From assembly GCA_021836225.1 (NCBI GenBank), contig JAKBJA010000117.1:124001-188000 (forward strand): a DNA stretch of 64,000 bases, written 5' to 3'. The position numbers and the translations under genes were made by a program. The notes beneath the pieces are model-generated. The model was not told the origin of the DNA, did not search any database, and saw nothing but the letters and a program-made list of their open reading frames with translations. The stretch is from Pseudomonadota bacterium (GTDB lineage Bacteria > Pseudomonadota > Gammaproteobacteria > Burkholderiales > Thiobacillaceae). Shown here in pieces: positions 38,501 through 46,967 of this stretch (within the stretch, counting starts at the first letter, position 1; each line of letters begins with the position of its first letter).

Positions 38501-39148
38501 GGCGACGGCTGGGCCTACGACATCGGCTACGGCGGCCTCGACCATGTGCTGGCGCTGCCGTACGACGTCAACATCCTGGTGCTCGACACCGAGGTGTACT
38601 CCAACACCGGCGGCCAGACATCGAAGGCGACGCCTATCGGCGCCGTCGCCAAATTTTCTGCCGGCGGCAAGTCCACGGCCAAGAAGGACCTCGCCAAGCT
38701 GGCTTCCGACTACGGCCATGTGTACGTGGCGACTGCGGCCTACGGCGCCAAGGACGTGCAGACCCTGCGCGTGTTCCACGAGGCCGAGTCGTATGCCGGC
38801 CCTTCGCTGATCGTCGCCTACAGTCCCTGCATCGCGCACGGCTACGACCTGCTTTACAACCAGCGCCAGCAGGAGCTCGCGGTGAAGAGCGGGCACTGGC
38901 CACTGTTTCGCTTCGACCCACGCCTGGCGGAAACGGGCGGCAACCCATTCAAGCTCGATTCCGCCGCGCCCAGCCAGCCGATCAAGGCCTTCATGGAATC
39001 GGAAACCCGCTTCGCCATGCTGCAGCGCAGCCACCCCGAGGCGGCGCTGCATTTCCTCGAACAGGCGCAGCAGGAAGCCGAGCGGCGCTTCAAGAGCTAT
39101 CAGGCCCTGGCGCAGGGGCCCACCGACGCATCCAAACCCGGAGCCTGA
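35516..39148 (+). CDS. nifJ: Pyruvate:ferredoxin (flavodoxin) oxidoreductase with in-frame REP insertion
   Basis: The 1210-residue enzyme interconverts pyruvate and acetyl-CoA plus CO2 with ferredoxin or flavodoxin. Visible parts are the pyrimidine-binding domain (YPITPASSMGEWADEWAS), the ferredoxin insert (CTQCGKCVFVCPHSAI and CTGCGDCVEACPIHDKS) and the C-terminal TPP domain (GDGWAYDIGYGGLDHVL, NILVLDTEVYSNTGGQ). Residues 6-24 are encoded by a 57-bp REP-like insertion; without it the N-terminus would read MTTTLTIDGNEAVARM, the usual family start. The longer upstream frame has no Shine-Dalgarno support. Confidence 0.95.
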   Translation: MTTTLHPQEVGRGSKDAEASRTTLTIDGNEAVARMAYLANEVIAIYPITPASSMGEWADEWASQGKPNLWGAVPKIIEMQSEGGAAGTLHGALTSGALATSFTASQGLLLMIPNLYKIAGELTPFVLHVAARTLATHALSIFGDQSDVMACRATGCAMLAANSPQEAQDFAVIAQAATLAGRIPVIHFFDGFRTSHEVAKIAAVEQDTLRAMLDPGLIAAHRARALSPEHPVLRGTSQNPDVFFQSRERANPFYDAFPQIVQDAMDHFGELTGRHYTLFDYVGAADAERVIVLMGSGAETVHETVEHLNARGEKVGVLKVRLYRPFSSVALLAALPSEVKVIAVLDRCKEPGADGEPLYKDVVTALAQAAADAKRTMPRVIGGRYGLASKEFTPGMVKAVFDELEHPAPKRQFTIGIHDDLTLLSLPWDEDFRTDASRQLQHAVFWGLGADGTVSANKNSIKILGEATDLQAQGYFVYDSKKSGAVTVSHLRFGPAAIHSTYLVEPGMAGFVACHQPVFVERYDLLAHAAPDGVFLLNTPALPGQVWGTLPATLRAQIRDKRLQLWVIDAYAVAAEAGMGRRINTIMQTCFFAISGILPKDEAVAAIKQAVDKTYGKKSTRLVELNYRAIDMTLARLHRVAIPVEPDHAESKSMPTVTTPIPDFVRNLTLPIYQGHGDRLPVSLLPADGTYPLGTAQYEKRNIALEIPVWEADLCTQCGKCVFVCPHSAIRARAFRAEDAVSAPPTFKHVPAKSKEFPAGTHVSYQVAPEDCTGCGDCVEACPIHDKSNVSRRAVNMAPVEPLRDPERDNLAFFLRLPEFDRGALKHGTLPGAMLLDPLFEFSGACAGCGETPYIRLATQLFGDRMLVANATGCSSIYGGNLPSTPYTVNGAGRGPAWSNSLFEDNAEFGLGMRLAADQLMAYAQQLVKEMAMEIGGDLADALVGAAQREEAGIVEQRGRVALLLDKLSVSTHPRAKELASVAEWLIRRSVWIIGGDGWAYDIGYGGLDHVLALPYDVNILVLDTEVYSNTGGQTSKATPIGAVAKFSAGGKSTAKKDLAKLASDYGHVYVATAAYGAKDVQTLRVFHEAESYAGPSLIVAYSPCIAHGYDLLYNQRQQELAVKSGHWPLFRFDPRLAETGGNPFKLDSAAPSQPIKAFMESETRFAMLQRSHPEAALHFLEQAQQEAERRFKSYQALAQGPTDASKPGA
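35531..35587. repeat. REP-like palindromic element, copy C, inserted in nifJ
   Basis: The 57-bp unit carries the same hairpin as the ntrB leader copy: CGTGGTTCT (35549-35557) pairs with AGAACCACG (35576-35584), and GACGCT with AGCGTC. It is bounded by the 9-bp direct repeat ACCACGCTC (35522-35530 and 35579-35587). Its length is a multiple of three and it contains no stop in the nifJ frame. Confidence 0.85.
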
Positions 39149-39149
39149 C

Positions 39150-40163
39150 ATGATCGACCTCTCCACCGACTATCTCGGCCTCAGGCTCAAGAATCCGCTG
39201 GTGCCCTCGGCCTCGCCGCTGTCGCGCAATCTCGACACCGCACTACGTCTGGAGGATGCGGGCGCCGCGGCGCTGGTGATGTATTCGCTGTTCGAGGAGG
39301 AACTGCAGGCGGAAGACGCGATGCTCGACCGCTTCCTGCTGCACGCCGAGCTCGGCCACGGCGAAGCCGACAGCTTCCTGCCCGGCCATGGCGAATTCCA
39401 CGGCGGTCTCGAGCGCTATCTGTCGCATCTGCACCAGCTTAAGCGGCGGCTGGAAATTCCGGTGGTGGCGAGCCTCAACGGCGTGTCGCCGTCGGGCTGG
39501 GTGGAACTCGGGCGCGCGCTCGAGCAGGCCGGCGCCGACGCGCTCGAGCTCAACGTCTATCACGTCGCCGCCGACATGCACGCCACCGGTGGCGCGGTGG
39601 AGGCGCGCTACATCGAATTGCTTGCCGATCTGCGCCGCGTGGTGAGCCTGCCCGTCGTCATGAAACTGTCACCGTTCTTTTCCTCGCTGCCGCACTTCGT
39701 GCAGCAGATCGAGCAGGCCGGCGCGCAGGGGGTGGCGCTGTTCAATCGCTTCTACCAGCCCGACATCGACCTCGACGAGATGCGCATGACGGATCAGCTG
39801 CATCTGTCCTCGGCCGAAGAAGCGCTGCTGCGCATCCGCTGGATCGCCATCCTGCACGGCCGCACCCGCCTGACGCTCGCCGCCACCGGCGGCGTCCACA
39901 GCGAGAGCGAGGCGCTGAAACTGCTGCTGGCCGGCGCCGACGTCGTGCACCTTGCTTCGTGCCTGCTGCAGCATGGGCCCGACAAGCTCACCGAAATCCT
40001 CGCGGGGATGCAGAACTGGATGGAGGAAAAGGAATACGAATCGGTCGCCCAGCTGAAGGGCAGCATGAGCCAGAAGAACCTGCCCGACCCCTCGCTCGTC
40101 GCACGCGCCAGCTATCTGCGTGTACTCGACAGCTTCTCGCCGCGCCACGGGGTGTGGGCATGA
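39150..40163 (+). CDS. Dihydroorotate dehydrogenase-like flavoprotein linked to nifJ
   Basis: The 337-residue TIM-barrel protein resembles class 1 dihydroorotate dehydrogenases (LSTDYLGLRLKNPLVPSASPLS, IPVVASLNGVSPSGW, LPVVMKLSPFFSS, LAATGGVHSESEALKLLLAGADVV in pieces). Genes of this kind follow nifJ in many bacteria and need not work in pyrimidine synthesis; a role as an FMN enzyme with ferredoxin is plausible. It starts 1 bp after the nifJ stop, so the two are one operon. Confidence 0.85.
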   Translation: MIDLSTDYLGLRLKNPLVPSASPLSRNLDTALRLEDAGAAALVMYSLFEEELQAEDAMLDRFLLHAELGHGEADSFLPGHGEFHGGLERYLSHLHQLKRRLEIPVVASLNGVSPSGWVELGRALEQAGADALELNVYHVAADMHATGGAVEARYIELLADLRRVVSLPVVMKLSPFFSSLPHFVQQIEQAGAQGVALFNRFYQPDIDLDEMRMTDQLHLSSAEEALLRIRWIAILHGRTRLTLAATGGVHSESEALKLLLAGADVVHLASCLLQHGPDKLTEILAGMQNWMEEKEYESVAQLKGSMSQKNLPDPSLVARASYLRVLDSFSPRHGVWA

Positions 40164-40211
40164 GGCCTGTTCGCCTCAGCGGATTCCCGGCGCGGGATGC
40201 GCCGGGGGCAA

Positions 40212-40715
40212 CTAGCGCCTGAATACGGCAGCGTGGCGGCGGCGCACACGCTGCCTGGGTGCGCCAGAGGATGGCACGTCCTCCAGGGCTTCGTCATCGC
40301 TCCAGAAGCGTTCCATCGCGATGTAGGTGTAGGAAGCCGACCAGCCGATCAGCAGCAAGCCATTGAGGGCTTCCGCGCCGGCGAGCATGCGCAGGTCGCC
40401 GCTCGGAATGACATCCCCGTAGCCGAGGGAGGTAAAGGTTTCCGCGGAGAAGTACATGACCACGCTCATGCTGAAGCGGTGGGCGTCGCCCAGCGATCCC
40501 AGGCCCATGTAGCGGGCCAGAACATAAATCGTCAGCGCATAGAGGATGATCTCGGCCGCGTGGGCGAAGAACGCGCCGACGATGACCACAATGAGCTTGG
40601 TGCGGGGGGGGACGGCGATTGCCGGAAGGCTGACGGTCAGCGCCCGCAGGACTTCGTAGTGAATGAGGGTGGTGAAGACAAGCAGTGCGATGCAGAACGT
40701 GGCAACTATGATCAT
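40212..40715 (-). CDS. Two-TM potassium channel-like protein
   Basis: The 167-residue membrane protein has an N-terminal helix (MIIVATFCIALLVFTTLIHY), a second hydrophobic segment, a pore loop with the selectivity filter TSLGYGDV, and a final helix (GLLLIGWSASYTYIAMERFW). This is the Ion_trans_2 (PF07885) arrangement. It lacks an RCK gating domain. The short C-terminal tail is basic. ATG 40715 is chosen because the first helix starts there. Confidence 0.85.
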   Translation of the reverse strand: MIIVATFCIALLVFTTLIHYEVLRALTVSLPAIAVPPRTKLIVVIVGAFFAHAAEIILYALTIYVLARYMGLGSLGDAHRFSMSVVMYFSAETFTSLGYGDVIPSGDLRMLAGAEALNGLLLIGWSASYTYIAMERFWSDDEALEDVPSSGAPRQRVRRRHAAVFRR

Positions 40716-40891
40716 CGTTTGATTCCCGGACGCCGCCTGACACCGGCGGCCCAACGGAAATCAGACAACAGGGGATGCTGGAAATTCAGTCGCCTGGTCA
40801 CGAATCATGCTTCCGCTGAACGATCGAATCCGTGGAACCTCATTCTGGCTTGAGGAGCAGGCCGGCTCATGCCGGATCCCTGGTCCTGCGT

Positions 40892-41557
40892 CTATCGGCC
40901 CTCGCCGCGCCCTCCCGGCGCCACCCGATGCTCCACTGCAAACACCGCGGCTTCCACCCGCGACGACAGGTTCAGCTTGGCGAGGATGTGGCGCACATGC
41001 AACTTGACGGTGTCGTGGCTGATGTCGAGGGTGCGCGCGATGGCCTTGTTGCTTTCGCCGCGCGACAGGTGGGAGAGGATTTCGCGTTCGCGTGGGGTCA
41101 GCGCGTCGAGCAGGGAACCGGCATCCTGGCCTTTCTGGTCGTACAGCTTGACGAGCTTGGCGGTCATCGCGGGGGCGACGACGGTCTCGCCGCGCTGGGC
41201 GCGCAGGATGGCGTCGACCACCTCGTCGGGTTCCATGCTCTTCAGCAGGTAGCCGTTGGCGCCGGCGCGCAGGGCGCGGGCGAGATCGTCCTCGGTTTCC
41301 GACAGGGTCAGGATGAGGATGGGCAGGGCGAAACCATCGGCACGCAGCTGCTGCATCAGGGTGATGCCGTCGGTGCCGGGCATGTTGAGGTCGAGGATGA
41401 GCACGTCGGGACGGTGCGCCTTCAGCAGCATGGCGACGTCGTCCGGGTTGCCGGTGAAGGCGGTGACTTCGATGCTGCCGCTCTGTTCGAGCAGCTCGGC
41501 CAGGCCTTTGCGGAACAGGGTGTGATCGTCGACGAGGATGATGCGGGTGAGGCTCAT
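40892..41557 (-). CDS. NarL/FixJ-type response regulator
   Basis: The 221-residue regulator has a receiver domain (IILVDDHTLFRKGL, phospho-acceptor Asp56 in LILDLNMPG, Lys in YLLKSMEP) and a LuxR-type helix-turn-helix (LTPREREILSHLSRGESNKAIARTL in pieces). It overlaps the kinase gene by 4 bases and is surely its partner. Targets cannot be deduced. Confidence 0.95.
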   Translation of the reverse strand: MSLTRIILVDDHTLFRKGLAELLEQSGSIEVTAFTGNPDDVAMLLKAHRPDVLILDLNMPGTDGITLMQQLRADGFALPILILTLSETEDDLARALRAGANGYLLKSMEPDEVVDAILRAQRGETVVAPAMTAKLVKLYDQKGQDAGSLLDALTPREREILSHLSRGESNKAIARTLDISHDTVKLHVRHILAKLNLSSRVEAAVFAVEHRVAPGGRGEGR

Positions 41558-42771
41558 GCGGCGGGCTCGCTGTGTTGGTGGGACGCGGCGCGTTGCGGGA
41601 AGACGAGGCGGATGACGGTGCCGCCGGCCGGCCGGGACTCCACGCTGAGCTTGCCGTCCAGCTTGGCGGCGCGCTCGCGCATGATGGTCAGGCCGAAGCT
41701 CTTGCCCATGGTGGACGATTCGTCGTTCTTCTTCTGCACGCCGACACCGTCGTCGGCGACGTTGACGATGTACTGGCCGTCCTCGAGGTCGAAGGTGATG
41801 ACGACATGGCGTGCGCGGGCGTGCTTGGCGATGTTGTAGAGCGATTCCTGGATGATGTGGAAGACCTGGATTTCCTCGTCGGGCGACAACGAGACGTCCT
41901 GCACCAGATTGAGGAAGTCGACGTCGGCATTGGCCTTCTTGCGGAAGCTCTTGGCCATTTCCTGGATCGCCGGTACCAGGCCGCGCGGGTTGATGCGGTC
42001 GCGGTACTGGGTGATGAGGTCGCGCAGGTCGGCGTAGGCGAGGTCGACCGCTTCCTCGACGTCGCCGAGGTAGCGGTTGGCCTTGGGGTAGTCCTCGTGG
42101 CGCATCGCGTCGCTCAATACGGTCAGCCGCATCTTGGCGTAGGCCAGCGTCTGCGCCAGCGAGTCGTGGATCTGGTTGGCCAGCATCTGACGCTCGTTCA
42201 TCAGCGAGATGCGCATGTTCTCGCGCGTCAGCCGCGCGTTTTCCAGCGCGATGCCGAGGTGCTCGCTGATCGAGCGGAACAGCAGGCGCACGTCTTCGGG
42301 GACGACGTGGCCTTCTTCCAGAAACAGGTTGTAGACGCCCATGACCTGGTTCTTGTGCATCAGCGGCACCGCCACCACGGTGTTGCAGGTGCCGCTGAAA
42401 TAGGGATCGTTGGCCTGGCGCTTGCAGAAGGCGACGTTGTTCCAGCTGCTCACCGTCACCTCGCGCGCCGCCTTGCCGCACACGCCACAATCGACGCTGA
42501 CGATGTTTTCGTGCTCGATCAGTTCGGGCGGCAGGCCCACCGAACCGATCAGCCGCAGATGGGTGCGGTCGTCGGTGATCACGCGCACCGCACCCGCCTG
42601 CGCACCGGCCAGCCGGATCATGGTCGACAGGAAGCGTCCCAGCAGCTGTTCGACGTTGGAATCGGTGGACAGGCTGGTGGTGATTTCAGACAGCACCCGC
42701 AGCGCCGGAATGCTGACATTGCCGGAGTCGGTGGGGGTGTGCTGGATCAGGGGGTGAATGTTGTCTTTCAT
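41554..42771 (-). CDS. Soluble GAF-domain histidine kinase (NarX/DegS-like) with four GAF cysteines
   Basis: The 405-residue kinase has no transmembrane segment. A GAF domain (about 25-180) contains Cys95, Cys98, Cys116 and Cys129 (VDCGVCGKA, AFCKRQ, SGTCNT). A HisKA_3 domain follows with the phospho-His202 in NQIHDSLAQTLAYAKMRL, then a HATPase domain (DDGVGV, GKSFGLTIMRERA). The cysteine set could hold an iron-sulfur cluster or another redox switch. The regulator gene overlaps its end. Confidence 0.93.
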   Translation of the reverse strand: MKDNIHPLIQHTPTDSGNVSIPALRVLSEITTSLSTDSNVEQLLGRFLSTMIRLAGAQAGAVRVITDDRTHLRLIGSVGLPPELIEHENIVSVDCGVCGKAAREVTVSSWNNVAFCKRQANDPYFSGTCNTVVAVPLMHKNQVMGVYNLFLEEGHVVPEDVRLLFRSISEHLGIALENARLTRENMRISLMNERQMLANQIHDSLAQTLAYAKMRLTVLSDAMRHEDYPKANRYLGDVEEAVDLAYADLRDLITQYRDRINPRGLVPAIQEMAKSFRKKANADVDFLNLVQDVSLSPDEEIQVFHIIQESLYNIAKHARARHVVITFDLEDGQYIVNVADDGVGVQKKNDESSTMGKSFGLTIMRERAAKLDGKLSVESRPAGGTVIRLVFPQRAASHQHSEPAA

Positions 42772-42972
42772 GGTGCGATCAGAAGACGTAGCTTTTCAGC
42801 ATATCCCATTTATGCCTGATCCCAAGCCAAGGGGCGTGAATCGAAAATGGCGGAACAGGACAAATGAGGGGATTCCTTCACGGCACCAGGCGATGAGGCG
42901 GTACGCCTGGCCGGGGCAGCGCGAACAGACTGCTATTTTAACGCCTAAGCTGGGATGGCCAGAATCCCCGGA

Positions 42973-43857
42973 TCACAGCAGTTCCCCCTTCATGATCGGG
43001 ATCACGTGCCCCCCCACGCTCACCTCGCGCGATCCGGCGACCGATTGGGCGCGCAGCATGACCAGGGAAGGCCGATTCATCGCGTGCCCCTGCTCGATCC
43101 GCAGGGACAGGCTGGGCTCGGGAAAGACGCGATGCGCCAGGAGATAGGCGCCGAGGAATGCCGCGCCATTGCCCGTGGCCGGATCCTCGCGCACGCCGTG
43201 CGCTTCGAAAAAGAACCTGACGCACAGGTCGTTCTGGGGACGGTAAGTCTGCCGGCTAAAAAGATAAACCAGTGGCGGGAAGCCTTGCGCGGCCAGGGGT
43301 GCGAAAACGTCGAGATCCAGTTTGCAGCGGCGCAGCGCGTCGAGGCTGCGCAGCGGCACGATCATGGCCGAGATGCCGGCGGTCATCTGCTGGACAGGAC
43401 TCCCGGTCTCAATGTCCTCCGGTGATATCCCCAGCGCTGCGGCGACAGGTTCACGCGCGCACGTCGCCCCGAGCGTCACGGGCGGTGCCTGGAACCACGC
43501 GGTTTCGGAGCCTTCGGCGGCACCCTCGAAGGTGACGGGGACCGGCCCCACCGCAAGATTCAGCCGTAGCGGACCGGGCGTGTCGCGCGCAAGGTGCTGC
43601 CGGATGACCCATGCCGTACCCAGGATCGGGTGCCCGGCAAAGGCGATTTCACGCGCCGGCGTGAAAATCCGTACTCGGTGGCCGCCATCTGCTTCCGGAA
43701 CGCTGCTGACGAAAGTCGTTTCCGAGAAATTCATCTCCGCCGCGATCTGCTGCATGGTTTCGCTGGGGAGATCGTCCGCGCCGGTTACGACGGCCAGTTG
43801 GTTTCCGGAGTAGGGCTGCTCCGCAAAAACATCCACGATGTGAAAAGGGTGCGTCAT
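42973..43857 (-). CDS. PhzF-family isomerase-like protein
   Basis: The 294-residue protein matches the PhzF/diaminopimelate epimerase-like fold: FHIVDVFAEQPYSGNQLAVV at the start, NFSETTFV with the conserved Glu, RIFTPAREIAFAGHPILGTAWV, and DPATGNGAAFLGAYLLAH in the second half. The family includes trans-2,3-dihydro-3-hydroxyanthranilate isomerase, but most members have unknown substrates, and no phenazine genes are present. ATG 43857 starts the conserved domain. It is monocistronic. Confidence 0.9.
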   Translation of the reverse strand: MTHPFHIVDVFAEQPYSGNQLAVVTGADDLPSETMQQIAAEMNFSETTFVSSVPEADGGHRVRIFTPAREIAFAGHPILGTAWVIRQHLARDTPGPLRLNLAVGPVPVTFEGAAEGSETAWFQAPPVTLGATCAREPVAAALGISPEDIETGSPVQQMTAGISAMIVPLRSLDALRRCKLDLDVFAPLAAQGFPPLVYLFSRQTYRPQNDLCVRFFFEAHGVREDPATGNGAAFLGAYLLAHRVFPEPSLSLRIEQGHAMNRPSLVMLRAQSVAGSREVSVGGHVIPIMKGELL

Positions 43858-43942
43858 GGTCTCGCCTGTCCCGCGACTGTTCAACTGGGCAGTATAAAGT
43901 TTCCTTGAGTGCAGCGTGTCCGGCGGACGGTCGGAGCCGGAA

Positions 43943-44722
43943 TCAAAAGCGCAGGGCCAGTCCGGTCAGCCACGCCTGATCGGGGGCGGGCTGGGTCAGG
44001 CCTTTGCGATATCCGAGGTCGATGTCCAGATCGGGGGTCACGGAATAGACAAGCCCCAGCACCATGGAGCCTACGCCGGGATGACCCGAGCGCTCGCTAT
44101 TGCTTTCCAGACTGGCATCGCTGACAAGGCGTACCGATCCGCTGAGCTTGTATTCCATTGCAACCGAAGCATGGGAAACGTGGTCTCGTTCATCCGGGGC
44201 ATGGTGGGGATTGTGGGTATAGCCGAGGTGCAGATGAAAGGCCCAGGGGTCGCGGGCGTATGTCATCACGGCGAACAGGCTGGGGGTGACGTGTCCCGCA
44301 CCCAGGCCCTTGTCTTCATTTCCGGTCGGCAATCCCAGTCCCGGGCGCAATGCGAAGCTCAGCGCATTCTCGTCGTAGAAGCGCCATTTGGCCGCGATCT
44401 CCATGTCCGCAAACCCTTTTGCCGTGGAGCCTGCGGCATCCAGCCGTTCGGTCAGGCGTTCATACGGCAGGGCGGCGATTACATCGAGATTCTCGGCGAG
44501 GCCGACAGACAAGACGGCATTGATGCGCCGGGCTCGGGTATCGGAAGCGGCATCCTTCGCGTGGCTCAGGTCGTGCGTCAATTCCAGCTGGACGTGCTCG
44601 GTCCCTTGCGTGCCCGTGTCTTCCGTGAGCAGGGGGTGCGCTGCCAGGGCGGTTTCCGTCCAGTGAGCAAAAAGAAGGAGGGCAAAAAGCCCGGGTTTCA
44701 TCAGGCCCTCTGTTGCTGCCAT
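43943..44722 (-). CDS. Outer-membrane beta-barrel protein (phenol-degradation MetA-like family)
   Basis: The 259-residue protein has a signal peptide (MKPGLFALLLFAHWTETALA, cleaved before AHPLLTED) and alternating beta-strand sequence ending in aromatic LTGLALRF, typical of a barrel. The strands resemble the PF13557 transporter-like family. Start ATG 44722 follows CAGGAGG. The function is unknown. It is 41 bp downstream of the GlcF-like gene on the same strand and may share its transcript. Confidence 0.75.
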   Translation of the reverse strand: MAATEGLMKPGLFALLLFAHWTETALAAHPLLTEDTGTQGTEHVQLELTHDLSHAKDAASDTRARRINAVLSVGLAENLDVIAALPYERLTERLDAAGSTAKGFADMEIAAKWRFYDENALSFALRPGLGLPTGNEDKGLGAGHVTPSLFAVMTYARDPWAFHLHLGYTHNPHHAPDERDHVSHASVAMEYKLSGSVRLVSDASLESNSERSGHPGVGSMVLGLVYSVTPDLDIDLGYRKGLTQPAPDQAWLTGLALRF

Positions 44723-44763
44723 GAGGCGCCTCCTGGCTGGATGGCATTCAAATTGGGCCCGCA

Positions 44764-46059
44764 TCAGCTACCCGTGGCCGACAAGGTTTCGTCCAGCAAT
44801 TCGATCCAGTGGCTGACCGGTACGGGCGAAACTTCGGACAGGTGGGTCAGGCAGCCGATATTTGCCGTCGCAATGGTCTCCGGACGGCTTGCCAGCAGCG
44901 CTTCCAGCTTGCGCGTACGCAATGATTCCGAAAGCTTCCGTTGCAGGAGCGAATACGCGCCTGCCGAGCCGCAGCACATGAAGGGATAGGTGACGGGAAC
45001 CAGCTTGAATCCGACGCGCTTCAGCAGTTTTTCGACCACCCCGTTCAGTTTTTCGCCGTGCTGCAAGCTGCAGGACGACTGGAAGGCGATGCGGCGCTGT
45101 CGCTGCGGCGCCGGCAAATCATGAAGCGGGTCATCCTTCCATTCCTCGGCGACGATCTCCGCGATGTCGCGGATCAGTTCCGCGACGCGTTTCGCCTTGT
45201 CGCGATAGCGGGGATCGTCGTGCAGCAGCTGGCCGTAATCGCGGAAGTGCATGCCACAGCCGCTGGCGGTGAGGACGATAGCCTCGGCGCCGGCTTCGAT
45301 GTGCGGCCACAAGGCATCAATGTTCCTGCGCATGAAGGCGCGCGCCTCGTCCGGCTCGGCCATGTGATGGCTGAGGGCGCCGCAGCAGCCGTCGCTGGCA
45401 GGAATCAGCCGAATCCCGAAGCGATCCAGCACGCGTGCAGCCGCGGCATTGATGTCCGGTGCCAGGCCCGGTTGCACGCATCCCTGCCAGATCAGCATGT
45501 TCCGGGCATGCGCGCGGTCGGGCCAGGCGCCCGCCTTGCGGCGCTCCGGAATCCTGGCGCGCAGATCGTCCGGCAGGAAGCGGCGCAGGGCTTGCCCCGT
45601 GCGCAGCAAGGCGGTGAACCGGGTGCGGTAGGGAACCACGGCACGCAGCGCCCGGCGTGCCAGTTTCTCCTTCAGGGGGCGAGGTGCTTCCTTCTCGGCC
45701 AGTTCCCGCCCGATATCGAGCAGGCGTCCGTAGCGCACGCCCTGTGGGCAGCTGGTTTCGCAGGATCGGCAGCCCAGGCAGCGATCCAGATGCAGCTGCA
45801 CGTTGGCGCCGAGCGTCCTTCCTTCGAGGGTGTCCAGGGAATAGGCCGGGGGCAGGAAAGAGGCGCTCGGCGCCATGCCTTCGAGCATTTGCTTGATCAG
45901 ATAGATGCGTCCGCGCGGCCCATCCCATTCGTCGTCGAGCAGGCGGAAGGTGGGACACGTGAATGTGCATTGGCCGCATTGAACGCAGGGAAGCAGGAGT
46001 GCTTCGGCTTCACGGCCCTGATCGGTATTGCGGTAGGTTTCGGTCAGCTCGATTTTCAT
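44764..46059 (-). CDS. glcF: GlcF-like iron-sulfur subunit (glycolate oxidase type)
   Basis: The 431-residue protein has two [4Fe-4S] motifs (PCVQCGQCTFTCPTF and CLGCRSCETSCPQG) and two CCG domains (SDGCCGALSHHMA, FMCCGSAGAYSLLQ). This is the layout of the GlcF subunit of glycolate oxidase. GlcD and GlcE genes are not adjacent, so the catalytic partner must be elsewhere. Glycolate disposal would suit an autotroph using Rubisco. ATG 46059 follows GGAGGG. Confidence 0.88.
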   Translation of the reverse strand: MKIELTETYRNTDQGREAEALLLPCVQCGQCTFTCPTFRLLDDEWDGPRGRIYLIKQMLEGMAPSASFLPPAYSLDTLEGRTLGANVQLHLDRCLGCRSCETSCPQGVRYGRLLDIGRELAEKEAPRPLKEKLARRALRAVVPYRTRFTALLRTGQALRRFLPDDLRARIPERRKAGAWPDRAHARNMLIWQGCVQPGLAPDINAAAARVLDRFGIRLIPASDGCCGALSHHMAEPDEARAFMRRNIDALWPHIEAGAEAIVLTASGCGMHFRDYGQLLHDDPRYRDKAKRVAELIRDIAEIVAEEWKDDPLHDLPAPQRQRRIAFQSSCSLQHGEKLNGVVEKLLKRVGFKLVPVTYPFMCCGSAGAYSLLQRKLSESLRTRKLEALLASRPETIATANIGCLTHLSEVSPVPVSHWIELLDETLSATGS

Positions 46060-46456
46060 TTCAGCCCTCCCAATGGACACACCTGGAATTTTATTGGCGT
46101 GCCGGATTGAAGATTGTTCTCGATGTTCGGGTGCCGGTACATGAAGGACCATGCCGCAAACGCGCTGTATATAAGGTGCACTTTTTTTCAGATCAAGGCG
46201 AGCGTTGTGACGTTCCAGGAGCCGATTCGGCTGGTCGTCTTTGTATCAAACTATGGATCAGGCAAAAGGGGTTGTCCAAGACCTTATTCCGATTGCAACC
46301 ATAGGAATAGATTATGGATTTCGAAAATCCTGCTCCAACGGCTGATCCGCTGCAGGGTGCGATCGTGGCGACGTTGTTTATGCGTTAGCACATGGTCCGG
46401 GTTGGCGTGTGCCGGAAACCTGGAAGGGTTCATTGAAATCCTGCGTGAAGCCTGCT
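46060..46456. other. Non-coding region between glcF and the TetR operator
   Basis: About 400 bp with no supportable gene. It must contain the glcF promoter on the minus strand and sequence upstream of the DUF1348/tetR operon. The middle is relatively AT-rich with several short open frames that lack Shine-Dalgarno sequences and family sequence. Confidence 0.6.
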
Positions 46457-46484
46457 AGGATTTGTACCGAACGGTACAAATCCT
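46457..46484. promoter_or_regulatory. Perfect 28-bp operator for the TetR regulator
   Basis: AGGATTTGTACCG and CGGTACAAATCCT are exact inverted repeats around a central AA. The inner TGTACCG-AA-CGGTACA is a common TetR-type operator core. It lies 12 bp before the first gene of the operon encoding the TetR regulator, so autorepression is expected. Confidence 0.88.
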
Positions 46485-46496
46485 GGAGAGACGATC

Positions 46497-46964
46497 ATGA
46501 CCGCACGCCCCCCGCTGCCGCCTTTTACCCTGGAAACCGCAGTGCAGAAAGTCCGCATGGCCGAGAACGCCTGGAACACGCGCGACCCGGAAAAGGTTTC
46601 GCTGGCCTATACTGAGGACAGCCGCTGGCGCAACCGTGCCGAGTTTTTGCAGGGGCGCGAAGCCATCGTGGCGTTTCTCAAACGCAAGTGGGTGCGCGAG
46701 CTGGACTATCTCCTGGTCAAGGAACTGTGGGGCTTTCGCGAGAATCGCATGGCGGTCAGGTTCCAATACGAATGGCATGACGATTCCGGAAACTGGTTTC
46801 GCTCGCACGGCAACGAGCTGTGGGAATTCGACGAACATGGCCTGATGCGCCGGCGCGAGGCCAGCATCAACGACGCGCCCATTCTTGCATCCGAGCGGAA
46901 GTTCCTTTGGGGGCAGGGCCCGCGGCCCGAAGGCCATCCCGGCCTGACGGAGATGGGCCTCTAG
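46497..46964 (+). CDS. DUF1348 (NTF2-like) family protein
   Basis: The 155-residue protein has the NTF2-like fold of DUF1348: [28 protein letters not shown] in pieces, [39 protein letters not shown] in pieces and a C-terminal INDAPI. Function is unknown; such small alpha+beta cone proteins may bind or convert small molecules. It is controlled with the TetR gene that follows after 3 bp. Confidence 0.88.
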   Translation: MTARPPLPPFTLETAVQKVRMAENAWNTRDPEKVSLAYTEDSRWRNRAEFLQGREAIVAFLKRKWVRELDYLLVKELWGFRENRMAVRFQYEWHDDSGNWFRSHGNELWEFDEHGLMRRREASINDAPILASERKFLWGQGPRPEGHPGLTEMGL

Positions 46965-46967
46965 TCC

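Noticed and set aside
42886..42910. Terminator between the kinase and PhzF genes (CCAGGCG/CGCCTGG)
   Set aside because: The loop is 11 bases, no T tract follows on either strand, and no transcript end is expected there except upstream of the kinase gene.
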